Positions 16,837 through 24,944 of a DNA stretch of 56,532 nucleotides are shown piece by piece (position 1 is the first letter of the stretch; each line of letters opens with the position of its first letter). This stretch comes from an uncultured Acidobacteriaceae bacterium (GTDB lineage Bacteria > Acidobacteriota > Terriglobia > Terriglobales > Acidobacteriaceae). A model generated the notes under the pieces. That model worked only from the letters and a program-made list of their open reading frames with translations. It did no database searches and had not been told where the DNA came from. The stretch spans positions 1 through 56,532 of the forward strand of contig CAIMKZ010000103.1 in NCBI GenBank assembly GCA_903842065.1. The letters run 5' to 3'. The position numbers and the translations under genes were made by a program.

Positions 16837-17496
16837 CTAACGAGTGGTGGCCGGCTTGGCTGCGGGCTTGGCCGCCGGAGCAGCAGGCTTGGGCGCAGTG
16901 GCTGCGGGCCGGGGAGCTGCGCCAGCCGGCTGAGCGGCAGGAGCCGGCACGCCGGACTTCAGGTTGTAAGCGTCGAGGACGGCCTTGTTGATGTTGACCG
17001 TGTCGGCGGCGAACAGGACGGGGCTCTGCTCCTGCGAGGCGTCGAGGACCATGGTGTAGCCCTGCTTCTGAACGTAGTCGGACATCACGTCGTAGATCTT
17101 GGAGGCTACGGCCTTGAACATGTCCTGCATATCGTTCTGGAACTCGGCCTGGGCATCTTCGCCGTCGCGCTGCAACTGCTTCTTCTTGAGGTCGAGGGCG
17201 TTGGACTTGGAGGTCTGGTCGGCCGGGCTGAGTGTGGCTGCCTGCGCCTCAAGCTGCTTGGTGAGGGTTTCGACCTCGGTGTTGAGCTTGTCGAGCTGCT
17301 GGCGCCTGGGCTCGTACTTCTTCTGCAGGTCAGCGTAGTTGCGCTGGAACTCGTTGGTCTGGGCGACGACGGCCTGGAAGGCGATGACGGCGACCTTGGA
17401 AGGGCCGGCGGTTGTTGCCGGGGCCGGTGTCTGGGCGAGGGCGCTCAGGGTGAGGCCCGACGCCAGGAAGAGTGCAAGTGCAAGCGAACGCTTCAT
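16837..17496 (-). CDS. OmpH/Skp-family periplasmic chaperone (copy 2), 219 aa
   Basis: The architecture is the same as in copy 1: signal peptide MKRSLALALFLASGLTLSALAQ, strand KVAVIAFQAVVAQTNE, coiled coil (NYADLQKKYEPRRQQLDKLN, KKKQLQRDGEDAQAEF) and YTMVLDASQEQSPVLFAADTVNINKAVLDAYNLKSG. The Ala/Pro/Lys tail is longer. It is clearly a tandem duplicate. Differences cluster in the coil face and tail, which would alter the client cavity. It is divergent from the TolC-like gene at 17737. Confidence 0.92.
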   Translation of the reverse strand: MKRSLALALFLASGLTLSALAQTPAPATTAGPSKVAVIAFQAVVAQTNEFQRNYADLQKKYEPRRQQLDKLNTEVETLTKQLEAQAATLSPADQTSKSNALDLKKKQLQRDGEDAQAEFQNDMQDMFKAVASKIYDVMSDYVQKQGYTMVLDASQEQSPVLFAADTVNINKAVLDAYNLKSGVPAPAAQPAGAAPRPAATAPKPAAPAAKPAAKPATTR

Positions 17497-17736
17497 GCTA
17501 GAGAAAACTCCTTTTGGGCTCCGGCGCGGTGAGCGCGGAGCGGCTTACGACTGTAGATGCCGAGAGATCCGGCGGCACGTTTTGCGCGACAAACGTCCAA
17601 ATACAATGGACGGTGCGAAAACGGGCCCGGCGGCGAGCTCGACAGGAACTATCTGGATTATACGGCTGAACGGTCAGGGCGGGCGTAAACCGGTCGCGGC
17701 AGGGCGCGATCTGCGAAAATGGAAGGAGTGAAGCGG

Positions 17737-19161
17737 ATGAGCCAGAAACCCGGATGCCGGAAGCTGTGCGCATTGCTGATGGTTGCCGGATCGGCCATGG
17801 CAGGGGCGCAGAGCGCGGTTTCGTTTGGCGCGAACTCGGCGGCCGGCGCGGCAACCAACCAGGCTGTCGCGATGTCGCTTGACGACGCGATTCGGCGGGG
17901 GCTTGAGACCAGCCAGGCGCTGAAGCAGGTCAAGAGCGCGGAAACGATGCTGCACGGAGAGCGGAATGTGGCGTTGCAGAACTTTCTGCCCACGATCACG
18001 CTGACCGCAGATACGGGTTTCTACCAGCACAATCTTGCGGCGATGGCCTTCCGGCCAGGTGTGATGAGCAAGTTTGCGGCGCTGATGCCCGGGGGCAAGC
18101 TTCCGGTGGGCTTCTCGCTGTTTACCCGCGACACGCTGACCGAAGGCACAATCCACTACAGCCAGACGCTGTTCTCAGGGCCGGTGATCGCCGGCTGGAA
18201 GGCGGCGGGCGCGGCAGAGCGCTCGGCGCACTATGCCACGATGAGCATGCGTGGCGAGACGGTGGAAGATGCGGCGACGACGTATCTGCGCGCGGTTGCC
18301 GACTCGAGCCAGGTGGACTTTGCCCGGGCGAATGTGGCGCGAGCCGAACGGCTGCTCAGGGACGCGCATGAGGCGCATCTTGCCGGCGTAGTAGCCAACC
18401 TCGAAGAGCTGCGCGCGAAGGTGGAGCTTGAGGCCGAACAGCAGGCGCTGATCGCGGCCCAGAATACGCTGGACAAGGATCTGATCCAGCTCCGGTGGCA
18501 CACCGGACTTCAGCTGAATCAGCCGGTGGTGCTGACCGATGCGGCGCCTTACAGCGAGCTGGCCGAACGGAGCACTGAGGAGTTGCTGGCGCTCGCCCTA
18601 CGCGGTCGGACGGACTACCAGAACCTGCGCAGCCAGTCGGCGGAGTTCAAGGCGCTCCACTCGGCCTATAAGAGCCAGCGCTGGCCGACGCTGCGGTTCG
18701 ACAGCTACTACGGTACGCAGACGGTGTCGACGGTCGGGACGCACGGAATCTTTCAGGCGGTGGGTACGGTGTCGGTGCCGCTGTTCCGCGAGGCCGAACT
18801 GCGGGGCGGCGAAGATGTTTCCGCGGCGCAACTGGCCGCTGTGAACGCGCAGCTGGACAACCTCCGGCAGCGGATCGAGCAGGAAGTTCGGACGTCGATA
18901 CTGGATGTAAACGCCAACTGGCAGCTGGTGGAAGTGGCGCGGTCGAACGTGGAACTGGCCACGCGGGCTCTGGACGACGAGACCGAGCGCGTAAAGGCCG
19001 GCGTGGATACGAACCTTTCCCTGGTGGCCGCGCAGGCGGCACAGGCCGCGGCGCAGACGAACCTGGTCGAGAGCCAGTTCCAGTACAACGTGTCGAAGGT
19101 GGTGCTGGCACGGGTGCTGGGAGTTCTCGAGACGCAGTACCGGGCGTATCTGGGGCGTTAG
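17737..19161 (+). CDS. TolC-family outer-membrane efflux protein, 474 aa
   Basis: TolC proteins form trimeric outer-membrane ducts for tripartite efflux or type I secretion. The Met at 17737 is chosen because GGAAGGAG (17721-17728) ends eight bases before it; the upstream ATG (17719) overlaps that site. There is a signal peptide (CALLMVAGSAMAGAQ). The two OEP repeats are visible: MSLDDAIRRGLETSQALKQVKSAE at the start and LRQRIEQEVRTSILDVNANWQLVEVARSNVELATRALDDETERVKAG near the end. No periplasmic adaptor or inner-membrane pump is adjacent, so its partner is encoded elsewhere. Confidence 0.9.
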   Translation: MSQKPGCRKLCALLMVAGSAMAGAQSAVSFGANSAAGAATNQAVAMSLDDAIRRGLETSQALKQVKSAETMLHGERNVALQNFLPTITLTADTGFYQHNLAAMAFRPGVMSKFAALMPGGKLPVGFSLFTRDTLTEGTIHYSQTLFSGPVIAGWKAAGAAERSAHYATMSMRGETVEDAATTYLRAVADSSQVDFARANVARAERLLRDAHEAHLAGVVANLEELRAKVELEAEQQALIAAQNTLDKDLIQLRWHTGLQLNQPVVLTDAAPYSELAERSTEELLALALRGRTDYQNLRSQSAEFKALHSAYKSQRWPTLRFDSYYGTQTVSTVGTHGIFQAVGTVSVPLFREAELRGGEDVSAAQLAAVNAQLDNLRQRIEQEVRTSILDVNANWQLVEVARSNVELATRALDDETERVKAGVDTNLSLVAAQAAQAAAQTNLVESQFQYNVSKVVLARVLGVLETQYRAYLGR

Positions 19162-19167
19162 CGCATA

Positions 19168-19196
19168 CTGACCGGCAAAAAGCATGAAAATATCAT
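19168..19196 (+). promoter_or_regulatory. possible vapBC promoter
   Basis: CTGACC (19168-19173) and TATCAT (19191-19196) are 17 bp apart and lie 38 bp before the antitoxin ATG. A short inverted repeat TATCA/TGATA (19191-19195, 19204-19208) overlaps the -10 box and could bind the antitoxin. Confidence 0.4.
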
Positions 19197-19233
19197 CGAA
19201 TGGTGATAAAATTGATGCTGAGGTTGCTTGCCG

Positions 19234-19434
19234 ATGAGGACTACGGTTGCGCTTGACGACGATCTGGTGAAGACGGCCCAGGAGTATTCCGGATTGACAG
19301 AGAGAAGCGCCCTGTTGCGGGAGGCGCTGCGGGCGCTGATCCACATGGAGGCGTCGCGGCGGCTTGCCGCACTCGAAGGTACGATGCCCGAACTTGAAGA
19401 AATTCCGCGGCGCAGGTTCCCCGCTCAGGCGTGA
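19234..19434 (+). CDS. vapB: VapB-type antitoxin (ribbon-helix-helix), 66 aa
   Basis: MRTTVALDDDLVKTAQEYSG is the typical N-terminal beta strand and first helix of an RHH VapB antitoxin. The second helix is SALLREALRALIHMEASRRLAAL, and the C-terminal tail (GTMPELEEIPRRRF) should bind the toxin. The ATG at 19234 is preferred over a TTG two codons upstream. It is separated from vapC by 7 bp that contain the toxin's ribosome site. Confidence 0.9.
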   Translation: MRTTVALDDDLVKTAQEYSGLTERSALLREALRALIHMEASRRLAALEGTMPELEEIPRRRFPAQA

Positions 19435-19441
19435 GGTGGAG

Positions 19442-19810
19442 ATGATTCTCGCCGACACTTCGATCTGGATCGAGTATCTGCATGGGCGAAAACCTGAGAT
19501 GCGATCGTATCTGGCAACGGGACAGATCGCGATGCATCCTATGATCGCAGCCGAACTGGCCATGGGTTCGTTACGCGACCGCCAGAAGACGCTTTTGGAG
19601 CTGGATCAACTGTTGCAGGTGCGCGTGGCGCAAACCCCTGAGGTGCGGAGCATGATTGAGGCTCACGCTCTCTTCGGAAGAGGGATTGGGCTTGTGGATG
19701 CGCATCTTCTGGCTTCGTGCTTTCTGACGCCGGGGACGCAGCTATGGACGCGGGACAAGGCGCTGGGCAGCATTGCGGCCGAGTTCGGAGTAGTGGCGAA
19801 TCTGGCGTAA
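19442..19810 (+). CDS. vapC: VapC-type PIN ribonuclease toxin, 122 aa
   Basis: MILADTSIWIEYLHG is the VapC N-terminus with the first catalytic Asp (D5). Glu in AAELAMGSL, Asp in GLVDAHLLASC and the late TRDKAL Asp complete the PIN acidic set. VapC toxins cleave tRNA or rRNA. The frame is open upstream to 19364, but that part overlaps vapB; the Met at 19442 directly follows a GGTGGAG ribosome site. The active site appears intact. Confidence 0.92.
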   Translation: MILADTSIWIEYLHGRKPEMRSYLATGQIAMHPMIAAELAMGSLRDRQKTLLELDQLLQVRVAQTPEVRSMIEAHALFGRGIGLVDAHLLASCFLTPGTQLWTRDKALGSIAAEFGVVANLA

Positions 19811-19924
19811 TGTAATTGTTCAATATTCGGCGAACGATATACTGGCCTTGATTTTTTACCCGCGCGGCGCGCGGCTTCTGGCAATACAGATGGAAACGGT
19901 CTGCGAAGACCGTGAGAGGAACGG

Positions 19925-20944
19925 ATGATTCTGGCGGGCGATGTAGGAAGCAGGAAGGTTCAACTGGCGTTGTACTGTTTCAGCGCGGGCGAGTTGAAGC
20001 TCGTTCGCGATGCTGCGTACGCGGCCCGTGACTATGCCGGCCTTGAAGAGATCGTGCGCGAGTTTCTGGTTACGGATAAGCCGACCGCGGCGTGCTTTGG
20101 GGTTCCCGGCCCGGTGCGGGACGGGCGGCTGCGGCTGACAGATCTGCCCTGGACGCTGGACCAGCGGGAACTGGCCAGGAAGCTGGGGATCGACTACCTC
20201 TTCCTGATCAACGATCTTGAGGCGAACTGCCACGGGATCGCCGAGCTTGGGCAAGACCAGGTGCATACGCTGAGCAGGGGTGACTCGAGCCAGACGGGAA
20301 ACCGGGCGCTGATCGCGGCCGGCCGCGGACTGGGCGAGGGCTTCATCGTCTGGGACGGGCGGCACCACAAGCCGTATCCCAGCGAGGGCGGACACGCCGA
20401 CTTTTCGCCGCGCAACGAAGACGAGATCGACCTGCTCCGGTTTCTGCGCCACAAGTACAACGGCCGGGTGAGCTACGAGCGGGTGGTGAGCGGCCAGGGC
20501 TTCATCAATATCTATGAATTTTTGCGCGATGTGCGCGGGCTCGAAGAGCCGGCGTGGCTGGCCGCGCGGATGCACGAGGAAGATCCCAACGCCGTGATTA
20601 CCGAGCTGGCGATGGCGGCCAAGAGCGAGATCTGCGAGAAGACAACGGACCTGCTGGTGTCGGCCTTTGGAGCCGAGGCGGGCAACTTTGCCCTGAAGGT
20701 GCTGGCGGTGGGCGGCGTGTATCTGGGCGGCGGCATTGCGCCCAGGATTTTGGAAAAGCTGAAGGACGGCACGTTCATGAAGGCCTTCACCGACAAGGGG
20801 CGGCTGAGCCAGTTGCTGGTGAATACTCCGGTGCGCGTGATTCTCGAAAGACGCACAGCGCTGATGGGCGCGGCTGCCTACGCCGAGGCGCGGGCGGCAG
20901 AGGTGAGCGGTATCTCGCCGCGGGCGGCCAGCGTGAAGTTCTGA
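19925..20944 (+). CDS. glucokinase-family (Glk) protein with altered phosphate-binding motifs, 339 aa
   Basis: The overall match to the Glk family is good: LAGDVG start, INDLEANCHGI with the presumed catalytic Asp, GGHADFSP, VVSGQGFINIY and VGGVYLGGGIAPRIL. Glucokinase phosphorylates glucose with ATP. Two phosphate-contacting motifs deviate. The usual GGT of phosphate-1 reads GSR (GDVGSRKVQLAL), and GTG of phosphate-2 reads GRG (AAGRGLGEG). In both a Thr has become Arg. Either nucleotide use has changed or the kinase is inactive. No sugar transporter is adjacent. The start fits GAGAGGA about five bases upstream. Confidence 0.85.
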   Translation: MILAGDVGSRKVQLALYCFSAGELKLVRDAAYAARDYAGLEEIVREFLVTDKPTAACFGVPGPVRDGRLRLTDLPWTLDQRELARKLGIDYLFLINDLEANCHGIAELGQDQVHTLSRGDSSQTGNRALIAAGRGLGEGFIVWDGRHHKPYPSEGGHADFSPRNEDEIDLLRFLRHKYNGRVSYERVVSGQGFINIYEFLRDVRGLEEPAWLAARMHEEDPNAVITELAMAAKSEICEKTTDLLVSAFGAEAGNFALKVLAVGGVYLGGGIAPRILEKLKDGTFMKAFTDKGRLSQLLVNTPVRVILERRTALMGAAAYAEARAAEVSGISPRAASVKF

Positions 20945-20960
20945 GCGGGTTGGCTGAGAG

Positions 20961-20985
20961 CATTCTCTCGGGGGCTGAAGTCCCG
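20961..20985. repeat. REP-like hairpin (GGGGCTGAAGTCCC type)
   Basis: ATTCTCTC followed by GGGGGCTGAAGTCCCGGTC forms a short hairpin (GGGRCT-GAA-GYCCC). A near-copy lies at 51431-51456 with the same TTCTCTC leader. Both copies sit shortly after stop codons. Confidence 0.6.
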
Positions 20986-21072
20986 GTCACGATTCGGCGA
21001 GATTGGCACGACTGAAGTCTTGCCCTTTCAAGACGCAGTTACCGTTCTGTAAGTGAAAAGGAAGGTTGAGCT

Positions 21073-21357
21073 GTGTTTCATTTGATGGGGCGGTGGCTGA
21101 TCCGGCTATTTCTGCTGCTGGCTGCGGCAACGGTGGCGACGTTTGCCGTTGATACGGCGGTGTACTGGCTGCGCGGCCAGCCCTCATCGGCGGTGACGGT
21201 GCGGAGATATATGAGCGTCCCGCTCAAGGGGCAGAAGGAAGATTACTACTATCTTGGCCAGGGGCAGGCGTCGTGCGCCGAGGCGTTGTTTCCGCACAAG
21301 GCGCAGGACCCCTGCTGGCATCTGAGGCGGTATCCGGATATATGGGAAGACCTGTAA
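21073..21357 (+). CDS. small membrane-anchored protein, 94 aa
   Basis: The start is a GTG at 21073, or the ATG at 21085, four codons on. One hydrophobic helix follows (MGRWLIRLFLLLAAATVATFAVDTAVYWL), then a short extracytoplasmic domain with an alternating strand (SVPLKGQKEDYYYLGQGQ) and two Cys (SCAEALFP, PCWHLRRY) that could pair. I do not recognise the family. It is single-pass, with the C-terminus outside. It is followed at once by a dispersed AGGGACT-type repeat. Confidence 0.6.
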   Translation: MFHLMGRWLIRLFLLLAAATVATFAVDTAVYWLRGQPSSAVTVRRYMSVPLKGQKEDYYYLGQGQASCAEALFPHKAQDPCWHLRRYPDIWEDL

Positions 21358-21392
21358 GGCAGGGACCAGGGGCTAGGGACTAAGGGACTGGT
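21358..21392. repeat. AGGGACT-type dispersed repeat
   Basis: Directly after the stop codon come GGCAGGGACCAGGGGCTAGG and GACTAAGGGACTGGT, a run of degenerate AGGGACT units. Similar runs start immediately after stop codons at 50247 and 56411. Confidence 0.7.
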
Positions 21393-21418
21393 AATGCCTT
21401 CGGGTGGACGTCAGAATA

Positions 21419-21450
21419 TCGGGCGCGGAATCGATCGATTCCGCGCCCGA
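21419..21450. terminator. perfect 32-bp palindrome, probable terminator
   Basis: The arms 21419-21434 and 21435-21450 (TCGGGCGCGGAATCGA and its complement) have no loop bases, so the tip would open in RNA. It lies 21 bp after the stop of the minus-strand metallo-hydrolase. No clear T-tract follows, so a protein-binding role is possible. Confidence 0.6.
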
Positions 21451-21470
21451 AGCTGTTTAGGCGGCGAGTA

Positions 21471-22622
21471 TTACTTGATTTTGGTGATGTCGTAGGTGAT
21501 GGAGATGCCTCCGTAGGTCATCTTGCGCATATTGGGGTTGGGCGTGCCACCGGGGCCGCCGCCCGCGCCGCCGTCTCCGGGATGAGGCATGCGCCGGGTG
21601 TAGACAATGGCTCCGGGAGGTGCAGGCACCTGCTGAACCTGCGCAGCGCCCTGAGGCCCGCCCGGTCCACCAGGTCCGCCGCCGGGTCCGCCGCGCTGCT
21701 GCGGGACCACGACATCGCCCTCGTGACCGGCGAGGATGTACTCGGCGTTGGCCAGCAGCTTATCCACGATCGAGGCATCTCCGATGGAGGAACCGCCGGC
21801 AAACCGGTCGAACTCGCTGCGGTGAGCGGCCAGCTTGCGCATGTTAGAGGCGAGCCGGGCCACGCTGCTTTCGCTATTGACCGTCATCGCGATGAAGACG
21901 TCGCCCGAGAACAGAATACGTTCCTTCCTGTCGAGGAAGGCGATGTCGCCCATGGTGTGGTTGGGAATCTCGAAGACCTCGATGTCGCGGTTGCCGAGAT
22001 GGAAGACGTATCCGTCACCGACGACCGTGACCGGATAGTCGCGGCGGAAGCTGATGCCAGAGAAGCTCTGGAACGGGATGGTGGCCTTGGTCCGCGTGTA
22101 GGCCGACATGTACGCGCGCTCAAAGTACTCGTTGTTGGCCGTGTGGTCGAAGTGGTCGTGGCTGTTGGCGATGTAGCGGACGGGCTTCTTGGTCAGCGTC
22201 TGCATGAACTCGCGGATGTTGCCGGCGCCGTAGCCGCTGTCAATGGCCAGAGCCTCGTTGTCGCCCTCAATCAGATACTGGTAATCGCCTTCGCTGAGGA
22301 TCTGCCAGGTGCCGGGGGCGATAAGGGTGGCCTTACGGTAGGGCTCATCCATCGGCGAAAGGGTTCCGTCCGGGTTTCGGATCAGTATGTCGTGTTTGGG
22401 CGAGAAGTCGATCAACTTGGTTGGGACCCAGGGATGGCCGGGCGTGGGTTCGACGCCGGCAGGCGGGAACTGCGGCTGCGCCTGCGCGGCGGCGGCTGCG
22501 GCGGCGGGTGGCGCGGGCTGCTGAGCCGCCAGGCAGAGCGGTAAAACCAGGACGGCGATCAGTGCGAGGCGGGTTATGAATATGGAGTGCGGCGTGACGA
22601 ATTGCGAGGATCGGTTTTTCAT
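21471..22622 (-). CDS. secreted metallo-beta-lactamase-fold hydrolase, 383 aa
   Basis: The signal peptide spans about residues 14-34 (LALIAVLVLPLCLAAQ). A Pro/Ala linker leads to a metallo-beta-lactamase domain: HDHFDH at 155-160, the next metal His in NHTMGD, Asp in LFSGDVF and His in LAGHEGD. All dinuclear zinc ligands are present. A Gly/Pro-rich insert (about 310-365) precedes the last strand. It resembles glyoxalase-II or B3-like periplasmic hydrolases; the substrate is unknown. It is divergent from the mrdA-rodA pair, and its location is periplasmic or outside the cell. Confidence 0.85.
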   Translation of the reverse strand: MKNRSSQFVTPHSIFITRLALIAVLVLPLCLAAQQPAPPAAAAAAAQAQPQFPPAGVEPTPGHPWVPTKLIDFSPKHDILIRNPDGTLSPMDEPYRKATLIAPGTWQILSEGDYQYLIEGDNEALAIDSGYGAGNIREFMQTLTKKPVRYIANSHDHFDHTANNEYFERAYMSAYTRTKATIPFQSFSGISFRRDYPVTVVGDGYVFHLGNRDIEVFEIPNHTMGDIAFLDRKERILFSGDVFIAMTVNSESSVARLASNMRKLAAHRSEFDRFAGGSSIGDASIVDKLLANAEYILAGHEGDVVVPQQRGGPGGGPGGPGGPQGAAQVQQVPAPPGAIVYTRRMPHPGDGGAGGGPGGTPNPNMRKMTYGGISITYDITKIK

Positions 22623-22871
22623 TTCCTGATCTCTTTTCTGGGCGCGATGTTATTTGAACTCACTTAAAGAGGATTTTGACTCTCTTCAATCGACGATCTC
22701 GTTCTGCATATAGTCGCGTGCAAATCAAGAATTTCAGGTTTCATACAGCAATGGGAGAGTTGTAGACGCGCCTCTGGAGGGCGGAGGCTTGATTAACCAG
22801 TTACTCCTGGCGTCGCCGATCCGCCATGGATGCGCCGTTGCGGTATTCTGAGTTCAGCGGCGCGCCCCCCC

Positions 22872-24944
22872 ATGTTCTCAAGCACCACCAATACTCGAGG
22901 TGAAAAGCTCTCCACGCTGAAGCTGGCTGTGGTGCAGTACGGCATTTTGGCTATGATGCTGGCGCTGGCGGCCGGGCTGTGGCGACTTCAGATTCTGGGC
23001 GCGGAGAGCTTCAAGGCGCTGGCCGAGCAGAACCGGATCCGCAAGGTGCCGGTGATGGCGGCCCGGGGCAAGCTCTTCGATCGCGATGGCCGGCTGCTGG
23101 TGGACAACTATCCATCGACCTCGTGCTATCTGGTGCGCGAGCAGAACCGGGACGTCGAAGCCGATCTGCCGATGATCGCCGCGGGGCTGCATCTTGACCT
23201 GGATCAGCTGAAGGCGACGGTCTACCGTTTCCGGGGCCTTCCCGGCTACCGCCCCATTCCCATCAAGGAAGACATCACGGCCGACGAGGTGGCTTTTATC
23301 GCCAGTCACCGCAACGAGCTACCCGAACTCGAGACGATCGAGGAGGCGCGACGGCTTTATCCGCGCGATGGCTTTGCCGCGCACTTGATCGGCTATGTGG
23401 GCGAGGTGAGCGAGGAGCAGCTGAACCTGCCACGCTACGCCATCTACGAGCCGGGCGACGTAGTGGGCAAGGCGGGCATTGAAGAGACCTACGACGAGCT
23501 GCTGAGGGGCCAGGACGGTTCGCGGAACGTGATTGTCGACAGTCACGGGCGAGAAGTGGGCTTCTTCGGCGTGCAACATGCCACACCGGGCCAGGACCTG
23601 AAGCTGACCATCGACAACGACATTCAGCGCGTGGCCGAGGTGGCGCTGGGCGACGCTAACGGAGCTGTCGTAGTGATGGATCCGCGCAATGGCGACATCC
23701 TGGCTTTGGTTTCGCACCCAGCTTACGATCCGAACGATTTTGCGGTAAAGATCAAGAGCGCCGACTGGAATAGCCTGGTCACCAATCCCAACCATCCTCT
23801 GATGAACAAGGCCATCCAGGATCAGCTTGCGCCGGGCTCGACCTTCAAGATCATCATGTCCGCAGCCGGCTTGCAGGAGGGCGTGGCGCAGGATATGCGG
23901 GTGAATTGCGTGGGCGGCGGCACGTTCTACGGGCGCTTCTTCAAGTGCGACAAGCACCATGGCGTGCTGAGCATCGATCAGGCCATTCCGCTGTCGTGCG
24001 ACACGTTCTTTTACACGCTGGCGCAGAAGCTGGGCATCGATACGATCGCCCGGTATGCCACCGATTTCGGCCTGTCGCAAAAGACTGGCGTGGATCTGCC
24101 CAGCGAGATGGCCGGGATCATGCCGTCGACGCAGTGGGAGCTGAAGACCAACCACCAGAAGTACTTCGCCGGCAACACGATCTCAGTAGGCATAGGACAG
24201 GGAGAGACGCAGGTAACTCCGATTCAGCTTTTGCGCGCGCTGAGCGGCATTGCGTCGAACGGGCACTTCGTGCGACCGCGCTTGGTTGATCCGGCGCAGC
24301 TTCCCGAGCTGTTTCGGCAGGCGATTCCCGACTCGTTTCCGGGCTCGGGCGAAAAGACGGTTTTGCTCAACTCCGAAACATGGATGAGAATTACGGACGG
24401 CATGGCCGAGGCTACCATCTCCGGCACAGCCGCCGCCGCGCACATGGAAGGCGTGGACTTTGCGGGCAAGACGGGCACCGCGCAGGTGGTCGGCGGTGGC
24501 GACACACACACCAAGGGCGGCTCCAAGACCCCGAACTCATGGTTTGTGGGCATGATTCCTCGGCGTAACCCGGAGATTGCCATCGTGGTGCTCCAGGAGC
24601 ATGGTGACTGGGGATCGAACTCAGCTCTGATCGCCCAGAAAGTTGCCATCGCCTACGTCAACAAGAAACGCAAAGAAGACAAGAATGTAGTGGTTCAAGC
24701 AGAAGCCGGAAAGCCGATCGAAGTGGGCGCAGTGTGGTCGGAGCCGGCGCCTGCGTCGAAGGGCGCGCCTCGGCAGAGCGGGTCGCGGACAGCAGCCATG
24801 AACGATACGGGCGTTGGCGGCGGACACTTCTTTGTCGCGATACCGCCGGTCTCCGCGATGCCGCAGGCTGTGAAAGCCAGCAAGTTCTCACTTTCAACGT
24901 GGCTGAACGCTTCGCTGCTGCGCTTCAAGGAAGAGGCGCACTGA
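22872..24944 (+). CDS. mrdA: penicillin-binding protein 2 (elongasome transpeptidase)
   Basis: PBP2 cross-links lateral-wall peptidoglycan with RodA. One N-terminal membrane helix (VVQYGILAMMLALAAGLW) precedes the pedestal domain with ARGKLFDRDGRLLVDNYPS. The transpeptidase motifs are Ser323-xx-Lys326 (PGSTFK), Ser375-Cys-Asp377 in place of SxN, and Lys533-Thr-Gly. The Met at 22872 gives 690 aa; the frame extends to 22830. No good ribosome site precedes either, so the start is uncertain. A C-terminal 100-residue extension is low complexity. The stop overlaps rodA by one base. Confidence 0.94.
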   Translation: MFSSTTNTRGEKLSTLKLAVVQYGILAMMLALAAGLWRLQILGAESFKALAEQNRIRKVPVMAARGKLFDRDGRLLVDNYPSTSCYLVREQNRDVEADLPMIAAGLHLDLDQLKATVYRFRGLPGYRPIPIKEDITADEVAFIASHRNELPELETIEEARRLYPRDGFAAHLIGYVGEVSEEQLNLPRYAIYEPGDVVGKAGIEETYDELLRGQDGSRNVIVDSHGREVGFFGVQHATPGQDLKLTIDNDIQRVAEVALGDANGAVVVMDPRNGDILALVSHPAYDPNDFAVKIKSADWNSLVTNPNHPLMNKAIQDQLAPGSTFKIIMSAAGLQEGVAQDMRVNCVGGGTFYGRFFKCDKHHGVLSIDQAIPLSCDTFFYTLAQKLGIDTIARYATDFGLSQKTGVDLPSEMAGIMPSTQWELKTNHQKYFAGNTISVGIGQGETQVTPIQLLRALSGIASNGHFVRPRLVDPAQLPELFRQAIPDSFPGSGEKTVLLNSETWMRITDGMAEATISGTAAAAHMEGVDFAGKTGTAQVVGGGDTHTKGGSKTPNSWFVGMIPRRNPEIAIVVLQEHGDWGSNSALIAQKVAIAYVNKKRKEDKNVVVQAEAGKPIEVGAVWSEPAPASKGAPRQSGSRTAAMNDTGVGGGHFFVAIPPVSAMPQAVKASKFSLSTWLNASLLRFKEEAH

